This document shows positions 52,393 to 62,100 of a stretch of DNA of 64,000 bases, piece after piece. The stretch comes from Paraflavitalea devenefica. GTDB taxonomy: Bacteria > Bacteroidota > Bacteroidia > Chitinophagales > Chitinophagaceae. Position 1 is the first letter of the stretch; each line of letters opens with the position of its first letter. The stretch is taken from NCBI RefSeq assembly GCF_011759375.1, contig NZ_JAARML010000005.1:558001-622000 (forward strand). Direction: 5' to 3'. Position numbers and translations under genes: made by a program. Under the pieces are notes generated by a model. The model had not been told where the DNA came from and made no database searches. It worked only from the letters and a program-made list of their open reading frames with translations.

Positions 52393-53775
52393 TTAGATCT
52401 TTCCTTCCACTTTATTTCTCTTAATAAACTTCCCATATCCCTTTTCTACATGACACTGGTTGTTATCAATAGCTACCTGTCCGCGTAATAAAACCGTCTT
52501 TACTTTACCGGTTACTTCCCAACCTTCATAGGCCGAATAGTCCACATTCATGTGGTGCGTGGAGGCAGACAGGGTGTGCTTCTCCTGCGGATCAAATAGG
52601 ATAATATCTGCATCACTGCCCACAGCAATGGTCCCTTTACGGGGAAACATCCCGAATATTTTAGCCGCATTGGTGGAAGCCACTTCTACGTATTTATTCA
52701 GGGTGATCTTTCCTTTGTTCACGCCTTCACTGAATAACAGTTCCATCCTGTTCTCAATAGCAGGGTGACCATTGGGGATCTTAGAGAAATCATGTTGCCC
52801 CATCAGCTTTTGTTCCCATTTAAAAGGGCAATGATCGGTGGCCACTACGTTCACCAGTCCCTGGTTAATACCGGCCCATAAGGTAGCCTGGTCTTTGGGC
52901 TGGCGCAAGGGCGGGCTCATGACCCATTTGGCGCCTTCAAAATCCTTTTCATATAAGGAAGCATCGAGCAACAGGTATTGAATACAGGTTTCCACAAATA
53001 CTTTCTGGTTCCTGCGGGTGGCCTGTCGCACGGCATTCAGCGCGCCTTCACAGGTAAGGTGCACAATGTACCCGGGACAACCCGTATAATGGGCCATATC
53101 CGCAAAGCGGGCGGAGGCTTCCGCTTCGGTCACTTCGGGTTGCGACAGGTAATGGTACAGCGGCGATAGTTTGCCTTCGGCTTTGTGCCGGGCTACCAGG
53201 TAATCGATCATATCACCATTGGTGGCATGTACATTGATTAAGCCGCCCTGCTTTTTTACTTCCTGCATCAGTCCTACCATCTGCCGGTCATCGATCATCA
53301 GGGCGCCTTTATACGCCATAAATGTTTTGAAAGAAGTAATGCCTTCTTTTTCTATGATCCCCTGTATCTCTCCTTTGGTATTGTCATTAAAATCTGTGAC
53401 CGCCATGTGAAAGCTGTAATCGCCCACAGCCGTTCCATTCGCCCGGCTGTTCCATTCGTCCAACGCAGCCTTTAAAGAGTTCCCTTGCTTTTGTAATACA
53501 AAATCGATCACGGTCGTAGTGCCGCCAAATAAAGCGGCCCTGGTACCCGTTTCATAATTATCACTGGAAAAAGTGCCCATGAATGGCATATCGAGGTGTA
53601 CATGCGGATCAACGCCGCCGGGCATTACCAGTAAGCCGGTGGCATCTATTTCCTTATCCGCTGTAACGGTTAAGGCGTTACCAATGGCGGCGATCACTTC
53701 CCCGTCAATCAGCACATCCGCCCTGTAGTCGTCTGTAGCGGTGATAATCCGTCCGTTTTTGAGCAGTGTTCTCAT
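52393..53775 (-). CDS. hydA: Dihydropyrimidinase
   Basis: 460 residues of the cyclic amidohydrolase family that opens dihydrouracil or dihydrothymine. Metal ligands H58/H60 (GVDPHVHLD), the carboxylated lysine K150 (TSFKTFMAYKGAL), HATNGD and the acidic ligand in VATDHCPF are present; length is normal. The ATG overlaps the stop of the NCS1 transporter by four bases, so the two are translationally coupled. Confidence 0.94.
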   Translation of the reverse strand: MRTLLKNGRIITATDDYRADVLIDGEVIAAIGNALTVTADKEIDATGLLVMPGGVDPHVHLDMPFMGTFSSDNYETGTRAALFGGTTTVIDFVLQKQGNSLKAALDEWNSRANGTAVGDYSFHMAVTDFNDNTKGEIQGIIEKEGITSFKTFMAYKGALMIDDRQMVGLMQEVKKQGGLINVHATNGDMIDYLVARHKAEGKLSPLYHYLSQPEVTEAEASARFADMAHYTGCPGYIVHLTCEGALNAVRQATRRNQKVFVETCIQYLLLDASLYEKDFEGAKWVMSPPLRQPKDQATLWAGINQGLVNVVATDHCPFKWEQKLMGQHDFSKIPNGHPAIENRMELLFSEGVNKGKITLNKYVEVASTNAAKIFGMFPRKGTIAVGSDADIILFDPQEKHTLSASTHHMNVDYSAYEGWEVTGKVKTVLLRGQVAIDNNQCHVEKGYGKFIKRNKVEGKI

Positions 53776-55250
53776 GTCGTTTTATTACGGTACTTCATTA
53801 GTAAAATATAAGTGGCTCCACTCACAAAGAATCCCACGAACCAGGCATAATGGTACAGGTTGGAGATCCAACCCGGCACCGCCTCTTTACTGACCACTCC
53901 TATGTTGGTGAGGAAGCCGGGAATATTGGGAATGATACCCAGCAGCAAGGCAATGATGGCCTGGCTGTTGAACCCATTGTTATACCGGTAGCGGCCATCC
54001 TGCTGGTATAACTCTTCCACCACCAGTTGCTTTTTGCGCACCACATAGTAATCGGCAATCAAAATGCCGCCTACCGGCCCTAACAGGCTGGAATAGCCTA
54101 CCAGCCAGGTAAAAATGTATCCACTGGGATCGGCCACCAGTTTCCAGGGAAAGATCAGGATACCGATAATGCCTGTGATGTATCCGCCTGTTCTGAAATT
54201 GATCTTTGCCGGGGCCAGGTGGGCAAAGTCGTTGGCCGGACTTACAATGTTGGCTGCTATATTGGTAGCCAGTGTGGAGATGGCTACCGCGATCATGGCT
54301 ATACTGACCATTACTTTGCTTTCAAACTTTCCGGCCAGCACTACGGGGTCCCAGATAGTAGTACCATAGATGATGGTGGTGGCAGAGGTAACGACTACAC
54401 CGATAAACGCAAAAAGTGTCATAGAAGGTGGTAGTCCTATGATCTGTCCTCTTACCTGTGCTTTTTGACTAACGGCATAGCGTGTAAAGTCCGGGATATT
54501 GAGGGAGAGCGTAGCCCAAAAGCCTACCATACCTGTTAATCCCGGAAAGAAGAATGCCCAGAAAGCGGCATCATTGGGAAACCTGGCCGGACTGGTGAGT
54601 ATGGGACCTAAGCCACCCTTCACGGTATGGATAGCCCAGTACAGTAATGCCAGTGCTGCCACTGGTAAAAAGATTGCCTTAAATACCAGGAGCTTTTTAA
54701 TACTGTTTACCCCCAGGTATACGACATACATATTGAGCAGCCAGAATAAAAAGAAGCAGATAGCAGGCCCTGTTTGTAACCCGAAGGATGCGGGGAAGAT
54801 GGCCGGCAACTGTTCCATAGCCGGGAACCATAACCGCAGCATTTGATAGAGGGCAAAACCACCGATCCACGTTTGGATACCAAACCAGCCGCAGGCCACA
54901 ATAGCCCTCAACATAGCGGGGATATTGGCGCCAATGGTGCCAAAGCTGGCCCTGGCGAATACCGGGAAAGGAATGCCGTATTTAGCGCCTGCATGGCCAT
55001 TCAATATCATGGGCACCAGTACAATGGTATTGCCCAGGAAGATGGTGAGGATGGCCTGCCACCAGTTCATGCCGCCATCGATCAAAGAGCTGGCCAGCAT
55101 GTAGGTGGGGATGCACAGGCTCATACTGATCCACAGTGCGGCGTAGTTCCAGGTGGTCCAGGTACGTTTGGCAACAGGCACAGGGGCCAGGTCTTCGCTG
55201 TACAGGGAAGCGGAAGGCAATGTTTGTGGGATTTCCTGGGTTATTTGCAT
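53772..55250 (-). CDS. NCS1-family nucleobase:cation symporter
   Basis: 492 residues with about 12 membrane segments. TWTTWNYAALWISMSLCIPTYMLAS near 30-55 and NTIVLVPMILNGHAGAKYGIPFPVFARASFG near 73-103 are NCS1 hallmarks; the family carries uracil, allantoin, hydantoin or cytosine. Position inside the cluster makes uracil/thymine (or a dihydropyrimidine) the likely substrate, in the inner membrane. Coupled to dihydropyrimidinase by a four-base overlap. Confidence 0.92.
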   Translation of the reverse strand: MQITQEIPQTLPSASLYSEDLAPVPVAKRTWTTWNYAALWISMSLCIPTYMLASSLIDGGMNWWQAILTIFLGNTIVLVPMILNGHAGAKYGIPFPVFARASFGTIGANIPAMLRAIVACGWFGIQTWIGGFALYQMLRLWFPAMEQLPAIFPASFGLQTGPAICFFLFWLLNMYVVYLGVNSIKKLLVFKAIFLPVAALALLYWAIHTVKGGLGPILTSPARFPNDAAFWAFFFPGLTGMVGFWATLSLNIPDFTRYAVSQKAQVRGQIIGLPPSMTLFAFIGVVVTSATTIIYGTTIWDPVVLAGKFESKVMVSIAMIAVAISTLATNIAANIVSPANDFAHLAPAKINFRTGGYITGIIGILIFPWKLVADPSGYIFTWLVGYSSLLGPVGGILIADYYVVRKKQLVVEELYQQDGRYRYNNGFNSQAIIALLLGIIPNIPGFLTNIGVVSKEAVPGWISNLYHYAWFVGFFVSGATYILLMKYRNKTT

Positions 55251-55263
55251 GTAACTTTTTTAA

Positions 55264-56610
55264 TTAATCCACATGAGCATCGGCAATGGTCAATGCTTCA
55301 CTGATGATGGCCAGTCCTTCATTGATCTGTTCTTTGGTAATGCAGAGCGGCGGGGCAATGAAAATGTAATTCCAGCGCACAAAGGTGTACATGCCCAGCT
55401 CTTTGATCTTAGCGGCTACCTTGTTCATTACTGCCATTTCATCGGGTTTGGCATTAAAAGGCGCCATGGGCTCTTTGGTCGTTCTGTTCTTTACGATTTC
55501 CAAACAACCCAGCAAACCTGTATTGCGCCAATCACCAACAGATGGATGTTTTTGTTGTAAAAGCGCCACCTGCGTATCCATGTACTGCCCCATTTCGGCA
55601 GCATGCTCAACCAGGTTATCCTCTTCATAAATGCTCAGCGTTTCCAAAGCAGCCGCACAGCTCACCGGATGGGCAGAGTAAGTAAGGCCCAGTGGCAATA
55701 TGTTGTCATCAAAATTCGCGGCAATTCTATCGCTCACCATCAGGCAGCCAAAAGGTAAGTACCCGCAGGTAAGCCCTTTTGCCATGGCGATCATATCGGG
55801 AACGATACCGTGATTTTCAAAACCAAACCATTTGCCGGTACGTCCAAATCCACTCATCACCTCATCGGCAATGAACAGGATGCCATGCTTATCACACAGT
55901 TCCCGTACTGCTCTGAGATAACCCACCGGGTATTTTAAGCAACCTGATGAGCCTGACTCACCTTCCAGTAAGATGGCCGCAATATTGCCCGGCCCTTCAA
56001 AAGCAATGATACGTTCCAGTTGGGCCACCGATTCTTTTAACAGGTTTTCTTCGCCATAAGGCCAGCGGTAGAGAACCGGGATATCAAAATGTACAAAATT
56101 GGGCGCCTGCTGCGCATCTACCGGCAGCCTGCGCGGATCACCGCTAACGGTCATAGCGCCAATGGAAGCGCCGTGATAAGATTGGTAACGGCTCAGTATC
56201 TTATGCCGCCCCGTGTGTAAACGGGCCAGCTTAATGGCATTTTCAATGGAGGAAGCTCCGCATAAGGTAAAGAAGGCTTTGTTGAGATCGCCGGAACAAA
56301 TGGACGCCAGCTTTTTGCCCAATTCGCCACGCACCTGTGTAACGCAACCGGGCGTAACATACGACACCTGCTGCATTTGTTTTACCACCGCAGCGGTTAT
56401 ACGCTGATCGCCATGGCCAATATTGACATTCATGAGTCCGGATGAAAAATCAATATACCGTTTGCCATCATAATCATACAGGTACACTCCTTCTGCATAT
56501 TTCACCGCAATGGGCGCAATGCCTTTTTGCTTGCACCAGGAGAATAAGGTGTAATCGAGGTTGTCCTGGATGATTGCCAGGGAGGGGGATATGGTTGCTG
56601 TTTGGGACAT
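55264..56610 (-). CDS. Class III PLP aminotransferase (likely beta-alanine transaminase)
   Basis: 448 residues of the omega-aminotransferase group: GVYLYDYDGKRYIDFSSGLMN, AFFTLCGASSIENAIKLAR, YHGASIGAMTVSGD, FIADEVMSGFGRTGKW and the PLP lysine in MIAMAKGLTCGYLPFG. In this operon it would transfer the amino group of beta-alanine (or 3-aminoisobutyrate from thymine) to pyruvate or 2-oxoglutarate, giving malonate or methylmalonate semialdehyde. It lies 13 bases before the transporter start, in the same transcription unit. Confidence 0.9.
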   Translation of the reverse strand: MSQTATISPSLAIIQDNLDYTLFSWCKQKGIAPIAVKYAEGVYLYDYDGKRYIDFSSGLMNVNIGHGDQRITAAVVKQMQQVSYVTPGCVTQVRGELGKKLASICSGDLNKAFFTLCGASSIENAIKLARLHTGRHKILSRYQSYHGASIGAMTVSGDPRRLPVDAQQAPNFVHFDIPVLYRWPYGEENLLKESVAQLERIIAFEGPGNIAAILLEGESGSSGCLKYPVGYLRAVRELCDKHGILFIADEVMSGFGRTGKWFGFENHGIVPDMIAMAKGLTCGYLPFGCLMVSDRIAANFDDNILPLGLTYSAHPVSCAAALETLSIYEEDNLVEHAAEMGQYMDTQVALLQQKHPSVGDWRNTGLLGCLEIVKNRTTKEPMAPFNAKPDEMAVMNKVAAKIKELGMYTFVRWNYIFIAPPLCITKEQINEGLAIISEALTIADAHVD

Positions 56611-56644
56611 ACTGCATTGTTTAGTGAATCTTCAATAAGACAAT

Positions 56645-56766
56645 ATTTCGGGTTTGGGGTTTAGTGTTTCGGGTTCTTTAAGTGTAACGACGTACGCTGT
56701 ATCAATTAAGTCATGAATTACAAATTGCGGCAGCAACGCGAAACTAAAAACACGAAACCCGAAACT
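56645..56766. repeat. Dispersed GTTTCGGG-type repeat, copy E
   Basis: Left end TTTCGGGTTTGGGGTTTAG and GTTTCGGGTTCTTTAAGTGT; right end GCGGCAGCAACGCGAAACTA and ACACGAAACCCGAAACTG. Left and right ends are in inverted orientation to each other. It shares both ends with copy A (16419-16580) but not the centre. It separates the dehydrogenase and aminotransferase genes of the pyrimidine cluster. Confidence 0.65.
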
Positions 56767-56769
56767 GTA

Positions 56770-58227
56770 TCAGCTCATCCAGTTCACGCCTGCTTCGGGA
56801 TTCCATTTGATGGTGCTTTTCTTTAACCGGGTCCAGAACTCAATGGAGCTTTTACCGGTAATGTCGCCTACGCCAAATTTGCTTTCATTCCATCCACCAA
56901 AGGAAAAAGGCTCCCGGGGTACCGGCACGCCCACATTCACCCCGATCATGCCGGCGCTGGCCCTTTCTATTACATACCTGGCGGCGCCACCGTTTTGGGT
57001 GAACACACTGGCTGCATTGCCGTAAGGGTTATTGTTTTCAATGGCGATGGCTTCATCGAGCGTGTTGGTGCGCATGATGCTAATGACGGGGCCGAAGATC
57101 TCTTCCCGGGCAACTGCCATATCCGGTTTTACATAATCGATCACTGTGGGGCCTACATAGGTACCTTCCTCTTTTCCTGCCACCACGGTATGCCGGCCAT
57201 CCACCAATATCTTTGCACCTTGTTGTTCCGCTTCTGTGATGTAACGCTCAATGCGTTGTTTGGATTCCTTATTGATCACAGCACCGAGGTCTTTACCGGC
57301 CACGATCTTCCGGGCTTCCTGGCAGATCTTTTCAACGATGTGATCGATCTCTCCAACGCCTACCATGGCAGAGGCTGCCATGCAACGCTGCCCGGCGCAG
57401 CCGCTCATGGAGGCGGTGATGTTCTGTGCCGTCATATCGGGCCGTGCGTCGGGCAATACCAGCAGGTGGTTCTTGGCGCCGCCCAGCGCCAGGCAACGCT
57501 TGAGCTGTTGGGTAGCCCGTTGATAAACGTGCTTGGCTATTTTAGTAGAGCCTACAAAAGACACGGCTTCAATACCGGGATGATCGCAAATGGCATTGAC
57601 GATCTCCGCATCCCCCTGCACCACATTCAATACACCATCGGGTAAGCCTGCTTCTTTCAGCAATGCGGCCAATCGTCCCACGCTCAATGGTACTTTTTCG
57701 GATGGCTTCATGATCATACAATTGCCCAACGCAATGGCATTGGGAATGGTCCAGTTGGGCACCATCGCCGGGAAATTGAAAGGCACGATAGAGGCTACTA
57801 CGCCCAGGGGCACATGTTCGGTGCGGCATTCGATGCCTTTGCTCACTTCCAGCGTTTCGCCGGTCACCAGTTGCGGGAGGGAACAGGCAAACTCGGTGAG
57901 CTCAATGCATTTCTCTAATTCGGCCACGGCCTCGCTCATGGTCTTGCCGTTCTCTTCACTGCATAAGGCAGCCAGTTCGGGTAAGTTCTTTTCCAGCAGG
58001 AACTTATACTTGTAAAAGACCTGTACTCTTTCTTTAATGGGCGTTTTACTCCAGCCGGGAAAGGCCGCTTTTGCCGCTTTTACTGCTTTGTCCAGGTCGG
58101 CAGCCGTAGAACAGGGAAGCTCGGCCAGCGGGGTGCCGTCCCCAGGAGATGTGATTGTCAGTATTCTATCAGACTGGATGGTCTCGAAACGGCCATTGAT
58201 AAAATTCCTGATCCTTTCGTATTTCAT
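56770..58227 (-). CDS. mmsA: CoA-acylating (methyl)malonate-semialdehyde dehydrogenase
   Basis: 485 residues of the ALDH superfamily, MmsA/IolA subgroup: IRNFINGRFE, PLGVVASIVPFNFPAMVPNW, FVGSTKIAKHVYQRATQQLKR, LALGGAKNHLLVLPDA and the catalytic Cys in GCAGQRCMAAS. It would oxidise and decarboxylate malonate semialdehyde to acetyl-CoA (from uracil) or methylmalonate semialdehyde to propionyl-CoA (from thymine). First gene of the cluster; 146 bases upstream separate it from the LytTR gene and hold a direct repeat. Confidence 0.92.
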   Translation of the reverse strand: MKYERIRNFINGRFETIQSDRILTITSPGDGTPLAELPCSTAADLDKAVKAAKAAFPGWSKTPIKERVQVFYKYKFLLEKNLPELAALCSEENGKTMSEAVAELEKCIELTEFACSLPQLVTGETLEVSKGIECRTEHVPLGVVASIVPFNFPAMVPNWTIPNAIALGNCMIMKPSEKVPLSVGRLAALLKEAGLPDGVLNVVQGDAEIVNAICDHPGIEAVSFVGSTKIAKHVYQRATQQLKRCLALGGAKNHLLVLPDARPDMTAQNITASMSGCAGQRCMAASAMVGVGEIDHIVEKICQEARKIVAGKDLGAVINKESKQRIERYITEAEQQGAKILVDGRHTVVAGKEEGTYVGPTVIDYVKPDMAVAREEIFGPVISIMRTNTLDEAIAIENNNPYGNAASVFTQNGGAARYVIERASAGMIGVNVGVPVPREPFSFGGWNESKFGVGDITGKSSIEFWTRLKKSTIKWNPEAGVNWMS

Positions 58228-58266
58228 ATAATGCGTTTTGGGAGGGAAAGAAAGCCATCATAAGTT

Positions 58267-58292
58267 AAACCATATTCTTCATAAAACCATAT
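58267..58292 (-). promoter_or_regulatory. Direct repeat ATATGGTTT upstream of the pyrimidine-catabolic cluster
   Basis: On the minus strand ATATGGTTT occurs twice 17 bases apart (plus-strand AAACCATAT at 58267-58275 and 58284-58292), about 40-65 bases before ATG 58227. LytTR regulators bind paired direct repeats, and such a regulator is encoded just upstream, but the spacing is shorter than the usual roughly 21 bases. Confidence 0.4.
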
Positions 58293-58373
58293 CTGATAGC
58301 ATTATAGGGGGGTATATGCTGAACAAAGGGAGAGTGATCCGGGGTGGTTGGGAATAAAGCTATTTAGAGGCCG

Positions 58374-59117
58374 TTATGCTCCCAGTGCAGCTTTAACAGC
58401 CGCCTTCCTTTGTCTGGAAACCGGTAAACGTAATTTGTTTGATAGTAATACAGCTCCTTCATTCAGGTAGCTTTGAATAAAGGATTTATTGACCAGGTGG
58501 GATTTATGGATGCGGAGAAAGTTGTGTTGCGTTAAAATTTCTTCATACTCCTTAACGGTCCTGGCGCTCAGGTGCTTCCGGTTATTGGTAAGGTAAAACC
58601 AGGTATAATTGCTGTCTCCTTCACAACGTATGATCTCAGCAGGCGAAAAAAAGATGGCCCCTTCTTCCCCTGGTATGGCCAATTTAAAGTTGGATTGCTG
58701 GTGAGATTGGAGGTTTTGTTGCAGGTTGTTGATGAGTTCAGCCGTCTGTTTTTTATGGAGCAGCTTTTCTTTGTATCGCCGGATGGCTTCTTTCAGTTCA
58801 TCGGCATCGATTGGCTTTAATAAATAGTCCAGGGCGCTGAAACGGATGGCCTGTATGGCATATTCATTGTACGCGGTAGTAAAAATGACTTCAAATTCAT
58901 ACCCCTGCATTTTCCCGAGCAACTGGAAACCATTGTCCTCCGGCATAACGATATCCAGGAAAACAAGTTGCGGCGCAAAGTTTTGCAGCAGGGCCAACGC
59001 TTCTTCGCTGCGTGTGGCGATCCTCAGATCACTTATTTCAGGAATATGCCTTTCCAGCATCATGCGCAGCACATTTGCCGCCACCGGTTCATCATCTATA
59101 ATTAAAGCTTTTATCAT
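58374..59117 (-). CDS. LytTR-family response regulator
   Basis: 247 residues: receiver (1-125; IDDE at 8-10, phospho-acceptor D55 in LVFLDIVMPEDNG, K in YLLKPIDADEL) and LytTR DNA-binding domain (about 145-245; AEIIRCEGDSNYTWF, FLRIHKSHLVNKSFI). It is 17 bases after the kinase gene and forms a two-component pair with it. It is also the next gene upstream of the pyrimidine cluster, so regulation of that cluster is a sensible guess. Confidence 0.92.
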   Translation of the reverse strand: MIKALIIDDEPVAANVLRMMLERHIPEISDLRIATRSEEALALLQNFAPQLVFLDIVMPEDNGFQLLGKMQGYEFEVIFTTAYNEYAIQAIRFSALDYLLKPIDADELKEAIRRYKEKLLHKKQTAELINNLQQNLQSHQQSNFKLAIPGEEGAIFFSPAEIIRCEGDSNYTWFYLTNNRKHLSARTVKEYEEILTQHNFLRIHKSHLVNKSFIQSYLNEGAVLLSNKLRLPVSRQRKAAVKAALGA

Positions 59118-59134
59118 ACGGTCCCTATTGACGT

Positions 59135-62100
59135 TTACAGGTATTTGGCAGGGATCTCCAGTATCACCCTGGTCCCACAGGGCTCTCCGGTATCCTCTTT
59201 AAGATCTGTGATGTCAACTTTTGTCCGGTATTCCGGGTCCTGACTTAGCAGGTCGAGCCTTTCTTTTACCAGCCTGATCCCTTTTGACTCGTGGTGTAAT
59301 AGTTCATGGTTGGCCTTTTTCATTTTTTGGGCTTTCTCCCTGCCCACTCCATTGTCCCTGATCTCACAGACCAGGTAGAAATCGGATGGCATAGTGAACG
59401 CTATGACCAATTCCTTATGTCCTTTTTTACCCGCCAAGCCATGCACAATGGCATTTTCAACAAAAGGCTGGATGATCATACCTGGTATCATGATGGCTTC
59501 GGCATCAATGTCATCATCTACCGTAATGCAGTAACTGAAATCTGGTCCCATGCGGAGGCCCTCCAATGCCAGGTACAGGTGTTGCAATTCTATTTCATTG
59601 TAAAGTGATATTTTAGAATGCTGTGTGTGGTGCAGTACGAGGCGCAGCAGCTTTGAAAACATCGAAATATACTTGTTGGCATTATCGGTGTCATTTTGCA
59701 AGGTAAAGTGCTGAATGCTGTTCATTGCATTGAAAATAAAATGCGGGTTCATTTGCGCCCGCAACGCTTTTACTTCCAGTTCAGATATCTGTTCCCTGAT
59801 CCCGGCCTTTCGTTTCACCATTCTTATCCTTATTTGCATCCAGGTATACACGATAAAAATGATCCCTGCTATCACGAGCAGTCTAAACCACCAGGTTGCC
59901 CAGAAGGGTGGATAAATATGGAAAGGAAAATCCTGCACGGCGGCATACCAGTTCTTATTATCGAGGGAAGCCTCTACCCTGAAGCTGTAGTAGCCCGCAG
60001 GAAGTGCGGAAAAGCGAACGCTGTTGTTGCGCCCCGTATTGATCCAGCCTGTATCCAGGCCTTTTAACCTATACCGGTACTGAATGGCCTGTGTGTTTTT
60101 AAAATAAGGGGCAGCGAAAGTTATTTCAACGGCATGCTGTTGAGCTGGCAAACGAAGGGTGCTGGCCTGGCCCATGTAGTAAAGGGAATCAGCACCGTTG
60201 ATCCGTACTTTCTCAATGATCACTTTAAGAGCAACCGGGGCAGACGTTATTTTTTCGGGTATTAAATAATTTAAGCCATTAAAACCGCCCAGGTAAACAT
60301 ATCCGTTGGAAGAAGCGTAAAAAGCGCCGGGATGAAAAAGTTTATTCTGCACGTGGTCGGAAACATTGAACCACTCCAACCGTTGTTCCTGCCACAAATA
60401 CCGGTATAATCCGTTTTCAGCCCCGATCCAGGTATTACCGGCTTTATCCGGGAACAACAAATAGATACGCTGCTCAGCCAGTTGCGGAAGTATCCTTCTT
60501 TTTTTGATCTGTCCTTTTTCCATCCACACTTCCTCCAGGCCGGTGGAGCCCGCCCACAACCGGTTGTCTTTTTGCAGCACCATACATCGCACCGGGTCTC
60601 CCGCTTTATGAGCAGTATCTGCAGCAACAACCTTGAAGGCTGCATCTGTGTGCACAATACCCCTGCCTGAATAAAACCAAAGTGAGCCATCATTTTCTTC
60701 CACAGCTCCCATCGTATTATAAGCTGCCCCTTTAAATAAGGCGGGCTCTACCCGGTATGTTGACTTACGTATAATATATACAGCACGCATGGCCAATACC
60801 AGATGGTCGCCGTTTTCCCTCGTTATGATCCTGTTGATAAAATCAGTGCTTACTTTTTTCCGGAGGCTATCGCCCTGCTTTCCTGTGGGATACAGCGGAC
60901 GCGAAAACTGCTTCGTTGCCGGGTCAAAAAGCCAGATGCCACCGGCAGTAAGTCCTACTATGAGTTTTTGTCCGTCAAATACCAATCCCCTCACAGAAGG
61001 CGAGTTGAAGGTCTCCTGGCTGTTGCCCGGTAAATACGAGGCCACCCGGCCGTTCTTTACGTCCAGGTTGGTCAATCCCTTCACGGTTGCCAGCCATAAG
61101 TTGCCAGGCCTGACTTCCGTGATGGCCCTGATGTCGTTGTTCCAGTTTTTCCCGGCGGCCGGATAACTACGCAGCCAGCCAATGGAATGACGGAAGGGAT
61201 TGAAGAATACGATCCCCTCTTCCTGTATCATCCAGAAAGTCTTTTCGGCATCGAGGTAACTGGAAAAATAATTATTGTCATCGGCCAATGGATTGCCGGC
61301 ATGGAACAGCACCGTCCTTGTAAAGTTTTTTGTGCGGACGGAGTACCTGAAACATCCCTGGTTGGTGCTTACAAAATATTCCTGCCCCGAAAGGGGAAAC
61401 GCATTTTTGACCAGTACAAAACGGGCTTCAACGGAAGCAGGGAATTGTGTTTGTTGTAAAGGGGTAAGCGTGCCGGCCTGCAGATCTACTTCCTGCGTAC
61501 TGAGGTCTCCACCCGACACCCAAACCTGGTGTTCATTCAACGGCATGATGGTACGTATATTCTTACACCTGATGGCTGTTATTTTACCCGTAACGGTATT
61601 GAACGAGGTCAATGAATCATTGTAGGAGAAGAACAGGACACGGCCTGATGCGGCCAGGATCCGCCGGGCAAAACGAGGACCGTTTAAAGCAGCCAACGGA
61701 AAATACTCAAACATTCCTTTCGATGAGGCATACCGGTACAATCCGTTGTGGGCGATCATCCATACCATGCTATCGGCTGTTGCCAGCAACCTGCCAAAAT
61801 ACTTTTTCCCCTGGCTATTCGTAGCCACCTCTTCAAACCCCACATAATCGTTCCTGAACTTCTTTATGCCGGTGAGGGAAGTGATCCACACATTACCAGC
61901 AGCATCAGCGGCGATATCCACGAGGTCTTCCGTGAACCGGAACTGTTGTACCGATTGCCCATTAAACCGCTGCACCATTTTTTGGGATAATAACCATAAA
62001 TAACCATGCTTATCCCTTGCTATCTCCCGGATGTCTGTAGTTTGAATGCCATTGCTTTCATTCAGCACCTGGACATGAAAGTCCGGTAGCTGGGCATAGC

